Shown here piece by piece: positions 34,181-41,680 of a stretch of DNA of 45,823 nucleotides. The notes below the pieces were generated by a model. That model was given only the letters and a program-made list of their open reading frames with translations, was not told where the DNA came from and made no database searches. The position numbers and the translations under genes were made by a program. Each line of letters begins with the position of its first letter. The stretch's first letter is position 1. Origin of the DNA: Streptomyces sp. SM11 (GTDB taxonomy: Bacteria > Actinomycetota > Actinomycetes > Streptomycetales > Streptomycetaceae); the NCBI RefSeq assembly GCF_002910905.1, contig NZ_NEUE01000167.1, positions 1-45,823 of the forward strand. The letters are read 5' to 3'.

Positions 34181-35440
34181 ATGCGCAACGAGGCGGAACG
34201 CTCCGCCCGGCCGGACGTCGCCATCAGCGGGATCGGCACCGTCACCCCGGCCGGACTCACCACCGACCACCTGTGGAACGCGGTCTCGGCAGGCCGCTCC
34301 CTCGCGGTCGACCTCACCCACTTCGACACCGCCGACCACCGCATCCGCATCGGCTGCCGGGTGCCGGAGCTCACCGGCCACGGCCTGCCCTGGCAGGAGG
34401 CACTGGCGAGCAAGGCCGCCCGGCGGCTCGATCCCTTCGCCCGCTACGGGCTCGCCGCCGCGCTGGCCGCCCACGCCGACGCCGGGCTGCCGCAGGCGCC
34501 CGCCGCCCGCTGCGCCATCGTCGTCGGCAACGCCGTCGGCGGTCGCACCACCAGCGACGCCGAGTCCGTCAACTTCGCGGCGAGAGGCCCCGGCGGGGTG
34601 CGCCCGATGATGCCCCTGATGACGATGCCGAACGCGGCCGCCGCCCAGATCGCCCTCCAACTGGGCTGGCACGGACCGGCGCTCACCGTCAGCACCACCT
34701 GCGCCAGCGGAGCCGACGCCATCGGGATCGGCGCGGCCATGCTCCGCGACCACCGCGCCGACGTGGTGATCGCGGGAGGCTGCGAGGCGACCCTCACCCC
34801 CATCACCCTCGCCGGGTTCGGCAACCTCAACGCCGCCTCCACCCGTACCGAGGCCGCCACCGCGTGCCGGCCCTTCGACGAGAGCCGGGACGGGTTCGTG
34901 ATGGGCGAGGGCGCCGCCTTCGTGGTGCTGGAACGGGCGGCGGACGTACGGGCCCGGGGCGGCCGGGTGCACGGCCTGGTCGCCGGATACGCCGCGACCT
35001 CCGACGCCCACCACCTCTCGGCCCCGCACCCCGACGGGGCGTTCGCCGCCGAGGCCATGTCCGGCGCGCTCGCCGACGCCGGGCTGACACCGTCGGACAT
35101 CGCCCATGTCAACGCCCACGGCACCGCCACCGTGCACAACGACCGTGCCGAAGCCACCGCCCTGACCAAGGTGTTCGGGCCCCACGGCCCCCCGGTCACC
35201 GCCAGCAAAGGCGTGCTCGGCCACCTCATCGGAGCGGCCGGAGCCGTCGAACTCGTGGTCGCCGTGCTGACGATGAACGCCGGCGCGGTGCCGCCCACCG
35301 CCAACCACACACGAACGGAACCCGAGATGGAGATCGACGTGGTCCACGGCACCCCGCGGCCTGTCCCCACCGGCCCCGCGCTGACCAACTCCTTCGGCTT
35401 CGGCGGCCACAACAGCAGCCTGGTGGTGACCCCCGCATGA
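34181..35440 (+). CDS. Beta-ketoacyl-ACP synthase II-like (KAS II)
   Basis: 419-aa elongating ketosynthase. The catalytic triad is Cys174 (STTCASGADAI), His313 (VNAHGTATVHND) and His348 (GVLGHLIGAAG). NAHGTATVHND differs mildly from the standard AHGTSTPLND. No chain-length-factor partner is encoded, so it works as a homodimer, more like FabF than an aromatic type II PKS. The stop overlaps the start of the MaoC gene (ATGA). ATG at 34181 follows an AGGAGA ribosome site. Confidence 0.94.
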   Translation: MRNEAERSARPDVAISGIGTVTPAGLTTDHLWNAVSAGRSLAVDLTHFDTADHRIRIGCRVPELTGHGLPWQEALASKAARRLDPFARYGLAAALAAHADAGLPQAPAARCAIVVGNAVGGRTTSDAESVNFAARGPGGVRPMMPLMTMPNAAAAQIALQLGWHGPALTVSTTCASGADAIGIGAAMLRDHRADVVIAGGCEATLTPITLAGFGNLNAASTRTEAATACRPFDESRDGFVMGEGAAFVVLERAADVRARGGRVHGLVAGYAATSDAHHLSAPHPDGAFAAEAMSGALADAGLTPSDIAHVNAHGTATVHNDRAEATALTKVFGPHGPPVTASKGVLGHLIGAAGAVELVVAVLTMNAGAVPPTANHTRTEPEMEIDVVHGTPRPVPTGPALTNSFGFGGHNSSLVVTPA

Positions 35441-36285
35441 CGACCCTGCCCGGATCCGCACTCGACCCGTCCGCACCGCTCCTCGACGCCGGCGCCGCCC
35501 GCCGCTACCGCACCGTCACCCGCCGGGCGCTCGGCCGCCCGGCGTCCGACCGGGCCGGGACGGGCCCCCTCGCCGCCTTCGTCCTCACCCACCCCCTCGC
35601 CGAACGCACCGTCGCCGATCTCGCCGCCGGGCACGGCCCGTACTCCCTGGTGCACCTCGCCCAGGAGATCGAGCTGCACCACCCGGCGCGCGCCGGGGCC
35701 CCGCTCGACGCGTCCGCCGGACTGGACGCCGTACGCGCCGAACCCAAGGGCACCCGGCTCGTCCTGACCACCACGCTCACCGACCGGACGACCGGCGCCG
35801 AACAGGCCCGGCTCACCGCCCACATCCTGCTCGTCGGCATCCGGGCCGCCGAACCTCGCGGCACGCTCGTCCCCACGGCCGTGCCCCGCCAGGAGGCGCC
35901 CGGCGCCACGGTCAGCCGCGAACTCGGAATCGACCGGGAGTGGATCGCCGACTACGGCCACGCCGCCGGAGACCTCAACCCGGTCCACCTCGATCCGCGG
36001 GCCGCCCGGCGAGCCGGTTTCGCGGACGTCATCGCGCACGGCATGAGTCTGGTCTCGCTCGCCGTGGAGGAGGCCGCCGAACGCTACGCGGACGGGGATG
36101 TCGACCGGGTCCTGGCCGTCGGCGCGCGCTTCGCCCGCCCGGTCCTGCCCGGCGAGGGAACCACCCTCGACCTCACCCCCTCCGCCGCCGGGGACACCGT
36201 CGCGTTCACCGTGCGCTCCCGGGGCGCCGCCGCGGTCAAGAGCGGCCGGCTCCGGCTGGGCCCCGCGACGGGAGCCGGCCGATGA
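35437..36285 (+). CDS. MaoC-like (R)-hydratase/dehydratase, double hotdog
   Basis: 282-aa protein. The C-terminal half has the hydratase-2 motif DYGHAAGDLNPVHLDPRAA (about 170-188) with its Asp/His pair, then FADVIAHGMSLVSL. The N-terminal half looks like a degenerate hotdog (YSLVHLAQEIELHH, LVLTTTLTDR), giving the FAS1-like double fold. It would dehydrate 3-hydroxyacyl chains made by KAS II and the FabG-like enzyme, completing a discrete elongation set without an enoyl reductase. It is coupled by ATGA overlaps at both ends. Confidence 0.88.
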   Translation: MTTLPGSALDPSAPLLDAGAARRYRTVTRRALGRPASDRAGTGPLAAFVLTHPLAERTVADLAAGHGPYSLVHLAQEIELHHPARAGAPLDASAGLDAVRAEPKGTRLVLTTTLTDRTTGAEQARLTAHILLVGIRAAEPRGTLVPTAVPRQEAPGATVSRELGIDREWIADYGHAAGDLNPVHLDPRAARRAGFADVIAHGMSLVSLAVEEAAERYADGDVDRVLAVGARFARPVLPGEGTTLDLTPSAAGDTVAFTVRSRGAAAVKSGRLRLGPATGAGR

Positions 36286-37784
36286 CCGGTGCCGAGCGGT
36301 ACGGCGGGACCGCCGACGCCGTACTCCGCTGGGCCGAGAAGACCCCGGACGCCCCAGCCCTGTGGTGGAACGGAGCCCCCACCAGCTACCGGGAACTGGC
36401 CGACGCGACCGACGCCGCCCGCGCGCGGCTCGCCGAGCACGTGCCTGTCGGCGCCACGCTCGCCGTGCTCGACGACAAGTCGCCCGGCACCGTCGCCACC
36501 ATCCTCGCCTGCCTGGCCTCGGGACGCCCCGTGCTGCTGCCCTCGCCCACTCTGCCGTCCGACCACCTCGCGGCGGTGATGGCGGAGTCGGGCTGCCGGT
36601 ACGCGCTCGCCGGGCCGACCGTCACGGCGGCGGTCCCGCACGGTGGCGAGTACCGTGCGGGAGCGGTGCCGCCGGGCACCGCCGTGGTTCTCACCACCTC
36701 CGGCTCCACCGGCATCCCCAAGGCCGTCCCCCTGCCGCACAAGGCGGTGGACGCCTTCACCGGCTGGGCCGCCGACGCCTTCGGCATCACCGAGTCCACC
36801 CCCGTCCTCAACTACGCCCCGCTCAACTTCGACCTCTGCCTGCTCGACGTCTGGACCACCCTCGCCCACGGCGGTCAGGTGGTGCTGGTGGACGCCTCGA
36901 CGGCGGCCAGCGGCTCCAGGCTGCTCCGCCTGATGCGCACCCACCGCGTCGAGGTGGTCCAGGCCGTCCCCCTTTTCCACGCCCTGGTCTGCGCCCAGGC
37001 CCGCGCGGAGGACGGCGACCCGCTGGAGGCCGTCCGGCACGCGGCGTTCACCGGCGACGTGCTGCCCGAGCAGGTGCTCGCCGATCTCGCGGAACTCGTC
37101 CCCGGCGCCCGGCTGCACAACATCTACGGCTGCACCGAGACCAACGACAGCCTGATCCACGAGGTCGACCGGCGCCTGCCGTCCTCCGTCCCGATGCCGT
37201 TGGGCCGCCCCCTCCCGGGCGTACGCATCCGGCTGCGGGACTCCGACGGCCGGCTGCTGACCGGGCCCGGCCGCGGCGAACTGGAGGTCGCCACGCCCTT
37301 CCAGAGCACCGGGTACGCCGATCCGCGCCGGGCCGCCGAGAAGTTCGTCCTGGACCCGGCGGCGGACGGCGGCACGGGCACCCGGTGGTTCCGCACCGGG
37401 GACCTGGTCGAGAGGGACGTCGACGGCACCCTCCGGCTCGTCGGCCGACTCGACCACCAGGTGAAGATCCGGGGCGTCGCCGTCAACACCGGTGAGGTCG
37501 AACAGGTGCTGCTGGAACACCCCGACGTGCTGGAGGCCGGGGTGACCACGGTCCCCGACCCGGTCGAGGGCCGCCGCCTGGTCGCGGTCGTCCGGCTGGA
37601 CCACGCTTCCACCGCCACCAGCCTCGACCTCAAACGGCACTGCACCGCCCGGCTGGCCCGCGGCTGGGTACCGGGTCTCCTCACCCCCGTACGTGAGCCC
37701 CTGCCGCGTACCGGCACCGGCAAGGTGGACCGTCGCGCGCTCGCGACGGTGACCGCTTCCGCAACCGCGGCCACCGCATCCTGA
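36282..37784 (+). CDS. Stand-alone amino acid adenylation enzyme
   Basis: 500-aa NRPS-type adenylation enzyme that activates an amino acid as acyl-AMP and loads the PCP at 37882. Core motifs: LTTSGSTGIPKA (A3), NFDLCLLDVW (A4, with the Asp that binds an alpha-amino group), NIYGCTETND (A5), FRTGDLVERD (A7), GRLDHQVKIRGVAVNTGEVE (A8) and TGTGKVDRRAL (A10). Size and context resemble L-prolyl-AMP ligases of pyrrole pathways. However, my manual pocket reading (roughly D-L-L-Q-A-T-I-D-S-K) is more polar than known proline codes, so the substrate is open. ATGA overlap with the MaoC gene. Confidence 0.92.
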   Translation: MTGAERYGGTADAVLRWAEKTPDAPALWWNGAPTSYRELADATDAARARLAEHVPVGATLAVLDDKSPGTVATILACLASGRPVLLPSPTLPSDHLAAVMAESGCRYALAGPTVTAAVPHGGEYRAGAVPPGTAVVLTTSGSTGIPKAVPLPHKAVDAFTGWAADAFGITESTPVLNYAPLNFDLCLLDVWTTLAHGGQVVLVDASTAASGSRLLRLMRTHRVEVVQAVPLFHALVCAQARAEDGDPLEAVRHAAFTGDVLPEQVLADLAELVPGARLHNIYGCTETNDSLIHEVDRRLPSSVPMPLGRPLPGVRIRLRDSDGRLLTGPGRGELEVATPFQSTGYADPRRAAEKFVLDPAADGGTGTRWFRTGDLVERDVDGTLRLVGRLDHQVKIRGVAVNTGEVEQVLLEHPDVLEAGVTTVPDPVEGRRLVAVVRLDHASTATSLDLKRHCTARLARGWVPGLLTPVREPLPRTGTGKVDRRALATVTASATAATAS

Positions 37785-37881
37785 CCCGGTCCGGCCCGCC
37801 CGTCGTGGGCCGCCGGCAGTCCCTCGGCAGGTCCGAAGCCTTCCGAAGACCCTGTACGAGCAAACCGCCAAGGAGCACTCT

Positions 37882-38145
37882 GTGAGCAACACCGAACAGA
37901 TCAGCGAGTACATCGTCCGGGAGTTCCTGCCCGACCTCACCCCCTCCCAGCTCCCGCACGACCTGGACCTCCTGGCCGACGGCGCCATCGACAGCCTCGG
38001 CGTCCTCAAGCTGATCGCCTGGGTCGAGCACCACTTCCGGCTCGCGGTCGGCGACACCGACCTCGACCCCGACAACTTCCGCAGCGTCAAGGCCATCGAC
38101 GCCTACATCGCGCGCTCCCGGAGTGCCGCCGCCACGGGCGGCTGA
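37882..38145 (+). CDS. Peptidyl carrier protein
   Basis: 87-aa carrier protein with the phosphopantetheine Ser38 in LADGAIDSLGVLKLIAW. The A-I-D-S-L-G-V-L-K form and the LDPDNFRSVKAIDAYI end resemble the carrier proteins that hold prolyl/pyrrolyl groups for acyl-CoA-dehydrogenase-like enzymes, and differ from the fatty-acid-type ACP at 29582. GTG at 37882 follows AAGGAG. The TrpD-like gene begins 3 bp after its stop. Confidence 0.9.
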   Translation: MSNTEQISEYIVREFLPDLTPSQLPHDLDLLADGAIDSLGVLKLIAWVEHHFRLAVGDTDLDPDNFRSVKAIDAYIARSRSAAATGG

Positions 38146-38148
38146 GCC

Positions 38149-39165
38149 GTGCACCCGGCCCTCGTCCCGATCGTCGACCGGCGCGCACCGGCCGGCCCGG
38201 ACCAGTGGGACGCACTGTGGCAGGCGCTGGCCGACGGCGCACTGGACCACGGAGACACGCTGGCGCTCCTCGCCTCGCTCACCGCGGCCCTGCCCGAGCC
38301 CGACAGCCTCCTCGCTCTCCTCGACACACTGGACCGGCGGCGCCCGGCGCGGCCCGCGACGCCGTGGCCCGGCACCGTCAACGTGGTGGGCACCGGTGGC
38401 GGGCCGCCCACCGTCAACCTCTCCACGGCCTCCGCGCTGGTCGCCGCCGCCTGCGGGGTACGGGTCGTCAAGTCCGGCTCACGCGCCCACACCGCGCGCA
38501 CCGGCTCCATCGATCTCCTGGACCGGCTGGGTGTCCCGCTCGCCGCCTCACTGGACCAGGCGTCCGGCCAACTCGACGCCCACGGCATCGCCTTCACCGG
38601 GCCGTTCGTCTACCCCGCGCAGCTGGCCCGGCTCGCTCTGCTGGCCATCCCCACGTCCATGCGGGTGTTCGGCCGGTTCCTCAACACCGTCGGCCCCTTC
38701 CTCGCGGCTGTCCCGGTGGCCGCCCAGGTCACCGGGGTCAGCGGGGATGAGATCCCACCGGCTCTGCGGGCCGTCGCAGCCCGGCCGGGAGCCCCGACGA
38801 CGTGGCTGGTCACCAACCCGCTCGGCGCGGACGAACTCCTCAGCATCTGCGACAACACCATCCACCTTCCCGACGGCAGCACGCTGACGCTTCGAGCGGG
38901 CGACCTCGTCCCCGCCGACGGAGCGCCCGACGACCTCGCCCCGGTCGCCCGGGAGGCTGCCGCGGGCCACTTCCGTACCGTCCTCGCGGGCCGGGCGGGC
39001 GGCTCCCTGCGCGCCACCCTCCAGCTCAACGCCGCCGCGCTCGCCATGGCGGCCGGGCATCGCGACGACTGGGCCAAGGCGGTTGCCGAGGCGGGCGAAG
39101 CGCTCGACGAAGGGGCGGCGATCGACCTGCTGGAGCGGCTGACGGGGGTGGACCGTGCCCGCTGA
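38149..39165 (+). CDS. Divergent TrpD-like phosphoribosyltransferase
   Basis: 338-aa homologue of anthranilate phosphoribosyltransferase (nucleoside phosphorylase-like fold), which would attach a phosphoribosyl group from PRPP to an aromatic or enamine nitrogen. The PRPP loop is VVGTGGGPPTVNLST (79-93), one residue shorter than the usual GTGGDGxxTxNxST and without its Asp. The anthranilate-contact motif KHGNR is KSGSR (108-112). The GPLxNP region reads GPFLAAVP. The Mg-binding Asp-Glu pair remains (GADELL, 228-229). The reaction type is therefore likely kept and the acceptor changed (inference). GTG at 38149. Confidence 0.85.
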   Translation: MHPALVPIVDRRAPAGPDQWDALWQALADGALDHGDTLALLASLTAALPEPDSLLALLDTLDRRRPARPATPWPGTVNVVGTGGGPPTVNLSTASALVAAACGVRVVKSGSRAHTARTGSIDLLDRLGVPLAASLDQASGQLDAHGIAFTGPFVYPAQLARLALLAIPTSMRVFGRFLNTVGPFLAAVPVAAQVTGVSGDEIPPALRAVAARPGAPTTWLVTNPLGADELLSICDNTIHLPDGSTLTLRAGDLVPADGAPDDLAPVAREAAAGHFRTVLAGRAGGSLRATLQLNAAALAMAAGHRDDWAKAVAEAGEALDEGAAIDLLERLTGVDRAR

Positions 39166-40018
39166 CTTCTTCGCCGAGGCCCGCGCCCGCGAGGAGCTGG
39201 GCCTGGCGGTCTTCCTCAACGCGGGCGACCCGTCGTTGCCCGTCCTGACCGATCTCGTCGCGCTGCTGGACGAGTCCGACGTCGACTGCCTGGAACTGGC
39301 CGTCCCCTTCCCCGACTCGCCCACCGACGGGCCCGTCGTGCGCCGCTCCGCCGACCGGGCGCTGGCACGGGGTGTCGCACTGCGCGAGACCCTCGCCTTC
39401 GTCGCCACCGTACGACCGACGCTGAAGCGGCTGCGGATCGCGGTCCTCGCCGACTGGAGCCACAGCCTGCGCACCGTCCCGCCCGCCGACTACGCCCGCG
39501 CCGTGGCGGACAGCGGCGCCGACGCCCTCCTGGCCCACGGCCTGCCGCCCCGGCTGCGGTCGGCCCACCACGAGGCGCTGCGCTCGGCGGGCCTGCCCGA
39601 GGTCACCACCTGCTACCCGGCCAGCTCACCGGCCACGGTCGCCGAGGCGGCGGCCCATGCCACCGGATACCTCTACCTGGTCGCGCGCTACGGGCGCAGT
39701 GGCGCCGGATCGCCCGAGGGCGGACACGCCGGCCTCGCGCCCTTCGTCGGTTCCCTTCGCGACCTCACCGCCTCCCCGATAGCCGTCGGCTTCGGGGTGT
39801 CCACCGCTGAGGATCTCGCCTCCGTGGCCCTGAGCGGCGCGGACGCGGCGATCGTCGGCTCCGCCGGAGTGGCCGCGCTGGAACGGAGCCTGGAGGCCGG
39901 GTCCGACCCGGTCGACGGCTACCGCTCCTTCGCAGCCGCCCTCGGTCGTCCCGCTACCGTCCGCCCGAAGGAGGACACCCGTGCTCATCCGAAACATCGA
40001 GACCGTCAAGACAGTTGA
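39155..40018 (+). CDS. TrpA-like indole-glycerol-phosphate lyase homologue
   Basis: 287-aa TIM barrel related to the tryptophan synthase alpha subunit, which splits indole-3-glycerol phosphate into indole and glyceraldehyde 3-phosphate. Both catalytic acids are present: Glu47 in LELAVPFPDSPTDGP (TrpA Glu49) and Asp58 (TrpA Asp60). FLNAGDPSLP, YLVARYGRSGAGS and PIAVGFGVSTAEDL match family segments. No TrpB is encoded in the window, so it must work alone or with the housekeeping TrpB. The last 15 or so residues overlap the cupin gene by 38 bp. GTG at 39155 overlaps the TrpD-like gene. Confidence 0.88.
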   Translation: MPADFFAEARAREELGLAVFLNAGDPSLPVLTDLVALLDESDVDCLELAVPFPDSPTDGPVVRRSADRALARGVALRETLAFVATVRPTLKRLRIAVLADWSHSLRTVPPADYARAVADSGADALLAHGLPPRLRSAHHEALRSAGLPEVTTCYPASSPATVAEAAAHATGYLYLVARYGRSGAGSPEGGHAGLAPFVGSLRDLTASPIAVGFGVSTAEDLASVALSGADAAIVGSAGVAALERSLEAGSDPVDGYRSFAAALGRPATVRPKEDTRAHPKHRDRQDS

Positions 40019-40355
40019 CTGGGGCAACGGACTCAGCCGCAGATTCATACTGGACGCCGACGGCCTCGGCTACAGCGTCACCGACACCACGGTACGGGCC
40101 GGGACCAAGTCCCGCCTGGAGTACCGCAACCACCTGGAGACCTGCTACTGCATCGAGGGCTCCGGCGAGGTGGTGGAACTCGACGGCACCAGTCATCCGC
40201 TGACGCCGGGCGTCCTCTACTCGCTCGACAACAACGACCCGCACTTCCTGATCGCCTCGCCCCACGAGGACCTGCGTCTGGTCTGCGTCTTCGCCCCGGC
40301 GCTCCGCGGCGACGAGGTCCACAGCCTGGACGAGAACGTCTCCTCCGCCTACTAG
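39981..40355 (+). CDS. Ectoine-synthase-like cupin
   Basis: 124-aa cupin closely patterned on EctC, which closes N-gamma-acetyl-diaminobutyrate to a tetrahydropyrimidine by dehydration. SLEYRNHLETCYCIEGSGEV-like core, LYSLDNNDPHFL and LRLVCVFAPALRGDEVH match EctC; the metal-site residues Glu53, Tyr80 and His88 are present. ectA and ectB are absent, so this is not an ectoine operon; a ring-closing role on a cluster intermediate is inferred. GTG at 39981 has an excellent GAAGGAGG ribosome site inside the end of the TrpA-like gene. Confidence 0.9.
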   Translation: MLIRNIETVKTVDWGNGLSRRFILDADGLGYSVTDTTVRAGTKSRLEYRNHLETCYCIEGSGEVVELDGTSHPLTPGVLYSLDNNDPHFLIASPHEDLRLVCVFAPALRGDEVHSLDENVSSAY

Positions 40356-40377
40356 TGCCTGTCGTCGAACCGCCGCC

Positions 40378-40396
40378 TGCCGGGCGACGCCCGGCA
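40378..40396 (+). terminator. Hairpin after the cupin gene
   Basis: TGCCGGGCG-A-CGCCCGGCA: 9-bp perfect arms around a single base, 23 bp after the stop. Confidence 0.6.
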
Positions 40397-40456
40397 CGCA
40401 CGCTCCAGGCCGCTCACCCGACGGGCGCCTGAACCACGGGCGCCCGCCGACCTGAC

Positions 40457-40476
40457 GACGGCGGAGAACCGCCGTC
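40457..40476 (+). terminator. Second hairpin before the dehydrogenase gene
   Basis: GACGGCGG-AGAA-CCGCCGTC: 8-bp perfect arms with a 4-nt loop. With the hairpin at 40378 it may separate the upstream operon from the dehydrogenase-TrpF-TrpC-hydrolase unit, or attenuate it. Confidence 0.6.
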
Positions 40477-40534
40477 ACCTCTCAGCCCGTCATCGACCGA
40501 GGCCACCCGCACGGCCCGTACGGAAGGCTCCGCC

Positions 40535-41680
40535 ATGAGGAACCGAGACGCGGATCAGCAGGCGCTCTGCGCTGGCATGGCCCAGTGGGGCAAGATCCTG
40601 AGCGAAGGACACATCGACGCGGACGCCCGGTCCGCGTTCGAACCGCACCGCTGGCGGTCCCTCGCCGAAAGCGGCGTCCTCGGGCTGCCGTTCCCCCAGC
40701 GATGGGGCGGCGCGGGCCAGCCCCTCCTCACCACCCTGCATGTCCTGGAGACCCTCGGCGAGACCTGCCGGGAGTCCGGACTGAACTTCTGCGCCACCAC
40801 CTCGATGGCCAGCACCGGTGTACCGCTCACCGCCTTCGGCAGCGACGCGCTGCGCGAGCGCTATCTGCCCGGAATCTGCTCGGGCGAGCTGATCGGCGCA
40901 CACGCCATCACCGAACCCGACAGCGGCTCGGACGCCATGGCGATGACCACCCGTGCCGAGCGCGACGGCACGCACTACGTCATCACCGGTGGCAAGGCAT
41001 TCGTCAGCAACGGCCCGATCGCCGACGTATTCGTCGTCTACGCGCGTACGCGCCCGGAAGGCGGACCGCTCGGCACCACCGCCTTCCTCGTGGACCGGGA
41101 CACCCCGGGGCTCTCCGTCGGCGGATCGACCGCCAAGATGGGGCTGCGGACCGCCCCGCTGTCCACCCTGCACCTCGACGGCTGCCGGATACCCGCCGAG
41201 CGGGTGCTGGGCCGGGTGGGCGGCGGACTGCTCGTCCTCGACCACGTCATGAAGCGCGAGATCCTCTTCGGCTTCACCGTCCAGCTCGGTGAGATGCGCC
41301 ACCGGCTCGACCGCACCGCCGCCCACGCGAGGGAACGCAAGGCGTTCGGCCATCCCATCGGCGACTACCAGGCGGTCTCCCACCGCGTGGTCGACATGAA
41401 GATCCGCACCGAGACCTCCGCCAAGTGGCTCTACGACACCGCCGAGCGACTCGCGGCGGGCGAGGACGTCACCGCCGACCTCGCCATCACCAAGATCCTC
41501 GCCAGTGAGGCCGCCCTGTCCACCAGCCTCTCCGCGGTCCGGGTCTTCGGCGGCGCGGGCTACCTCGCCGAGGTCGGCCTGGAGAAGGAGGTCCGGGCGG
41601 CTGTCGCCGGCACCCTCTACTCCGGGACCAACGACATCCAGTACAACCACGTCGCCTCGGTCCTGGGGCTGGGCGGATGA
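40535..41680 (+). CDS. Acyl-CoA dehydrogenase-like flavoprotein (probable aminoacyl-PCP oxidase)
   Basis: 381-aa ACAD-fold flavoenzyme. HAITEPDSGSDAMAM (FAD/substrate loop), CRIPAERVLG, ARERKAFGHPIGDYQAV and the end segment VAGTLYSGTNDIQYN are present. The last is reminiscent of the dehydrogenases that oxidise prolyl-S-PCP to pyrrolyl-S-PCP, as in prodiginine, pyoluteorin and clorobiocin pathways. With the adenylation enzyme and PCP it forms the same three-part set, so a carrier-bound amino acid is its likely substrate (inference). ATG at 40535 follows GGAAGG. ATGA overlap couples it to the TrpF-like gene. Confidence 0.9.
   Translation: MRNRDADQQALCAGMAQWGKILSEGHIDADARSAFEPHRWRSLAESGVLGLPFPQRWGGAGQPLLTTLHVLETLGETCRESGLNFCATTSMASTGVPLTAFGSDALRERYLPGICSGELIGAHAITEPDSGSDAMAMTTRAERDGTHYVITGGKAFVSNGPIADVFVVYARTRPEGGPLGTTAFLVDRDTPGLSVGGSTAKMGLRTAPLSTLHLDGCRIPAERVLGRVGGGLLVLDHVMKREILFGFTVQLGEMRHRLDRTAAHARERKAFGHPIGDYQAVSHRVVDMKIRTETSAKWLYDTAERLAAGEDVTADLAITKILASEAALSTSLSAVRVFGGAGYLAEVGLEKEVRAAVAGTLYSGTNDIQYNHVASVLGLGG

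Noticed and set aside
34181..35440. Minimal aromatic type II PKS
   Set aside because: No chain-length factor follows the ketosynthase, and the gene is FabF-like.
32855..35476. 873-residue open frame on the minus strand opposite the oxoamine synthase and KAS II
   Set aside because: It is antisense to two well-supported genes and has the Gly/Val-rich composition of a GC-biased shadow frame.
39981..40355. Ectoine biosynthesis locus
   Set aside because: Only an EctC-like gene is present; ectA, ectB and ectD are not found nearby.
29582..41680. Prodiginine cluster
   Set aside because: Shares the adenylation/PCP/dehydrogenase set, oxoamine synthase and ketosynthases, but lacks the condensing ligase, bipyrrole enzymes and the RedN-type fused ACP domains.
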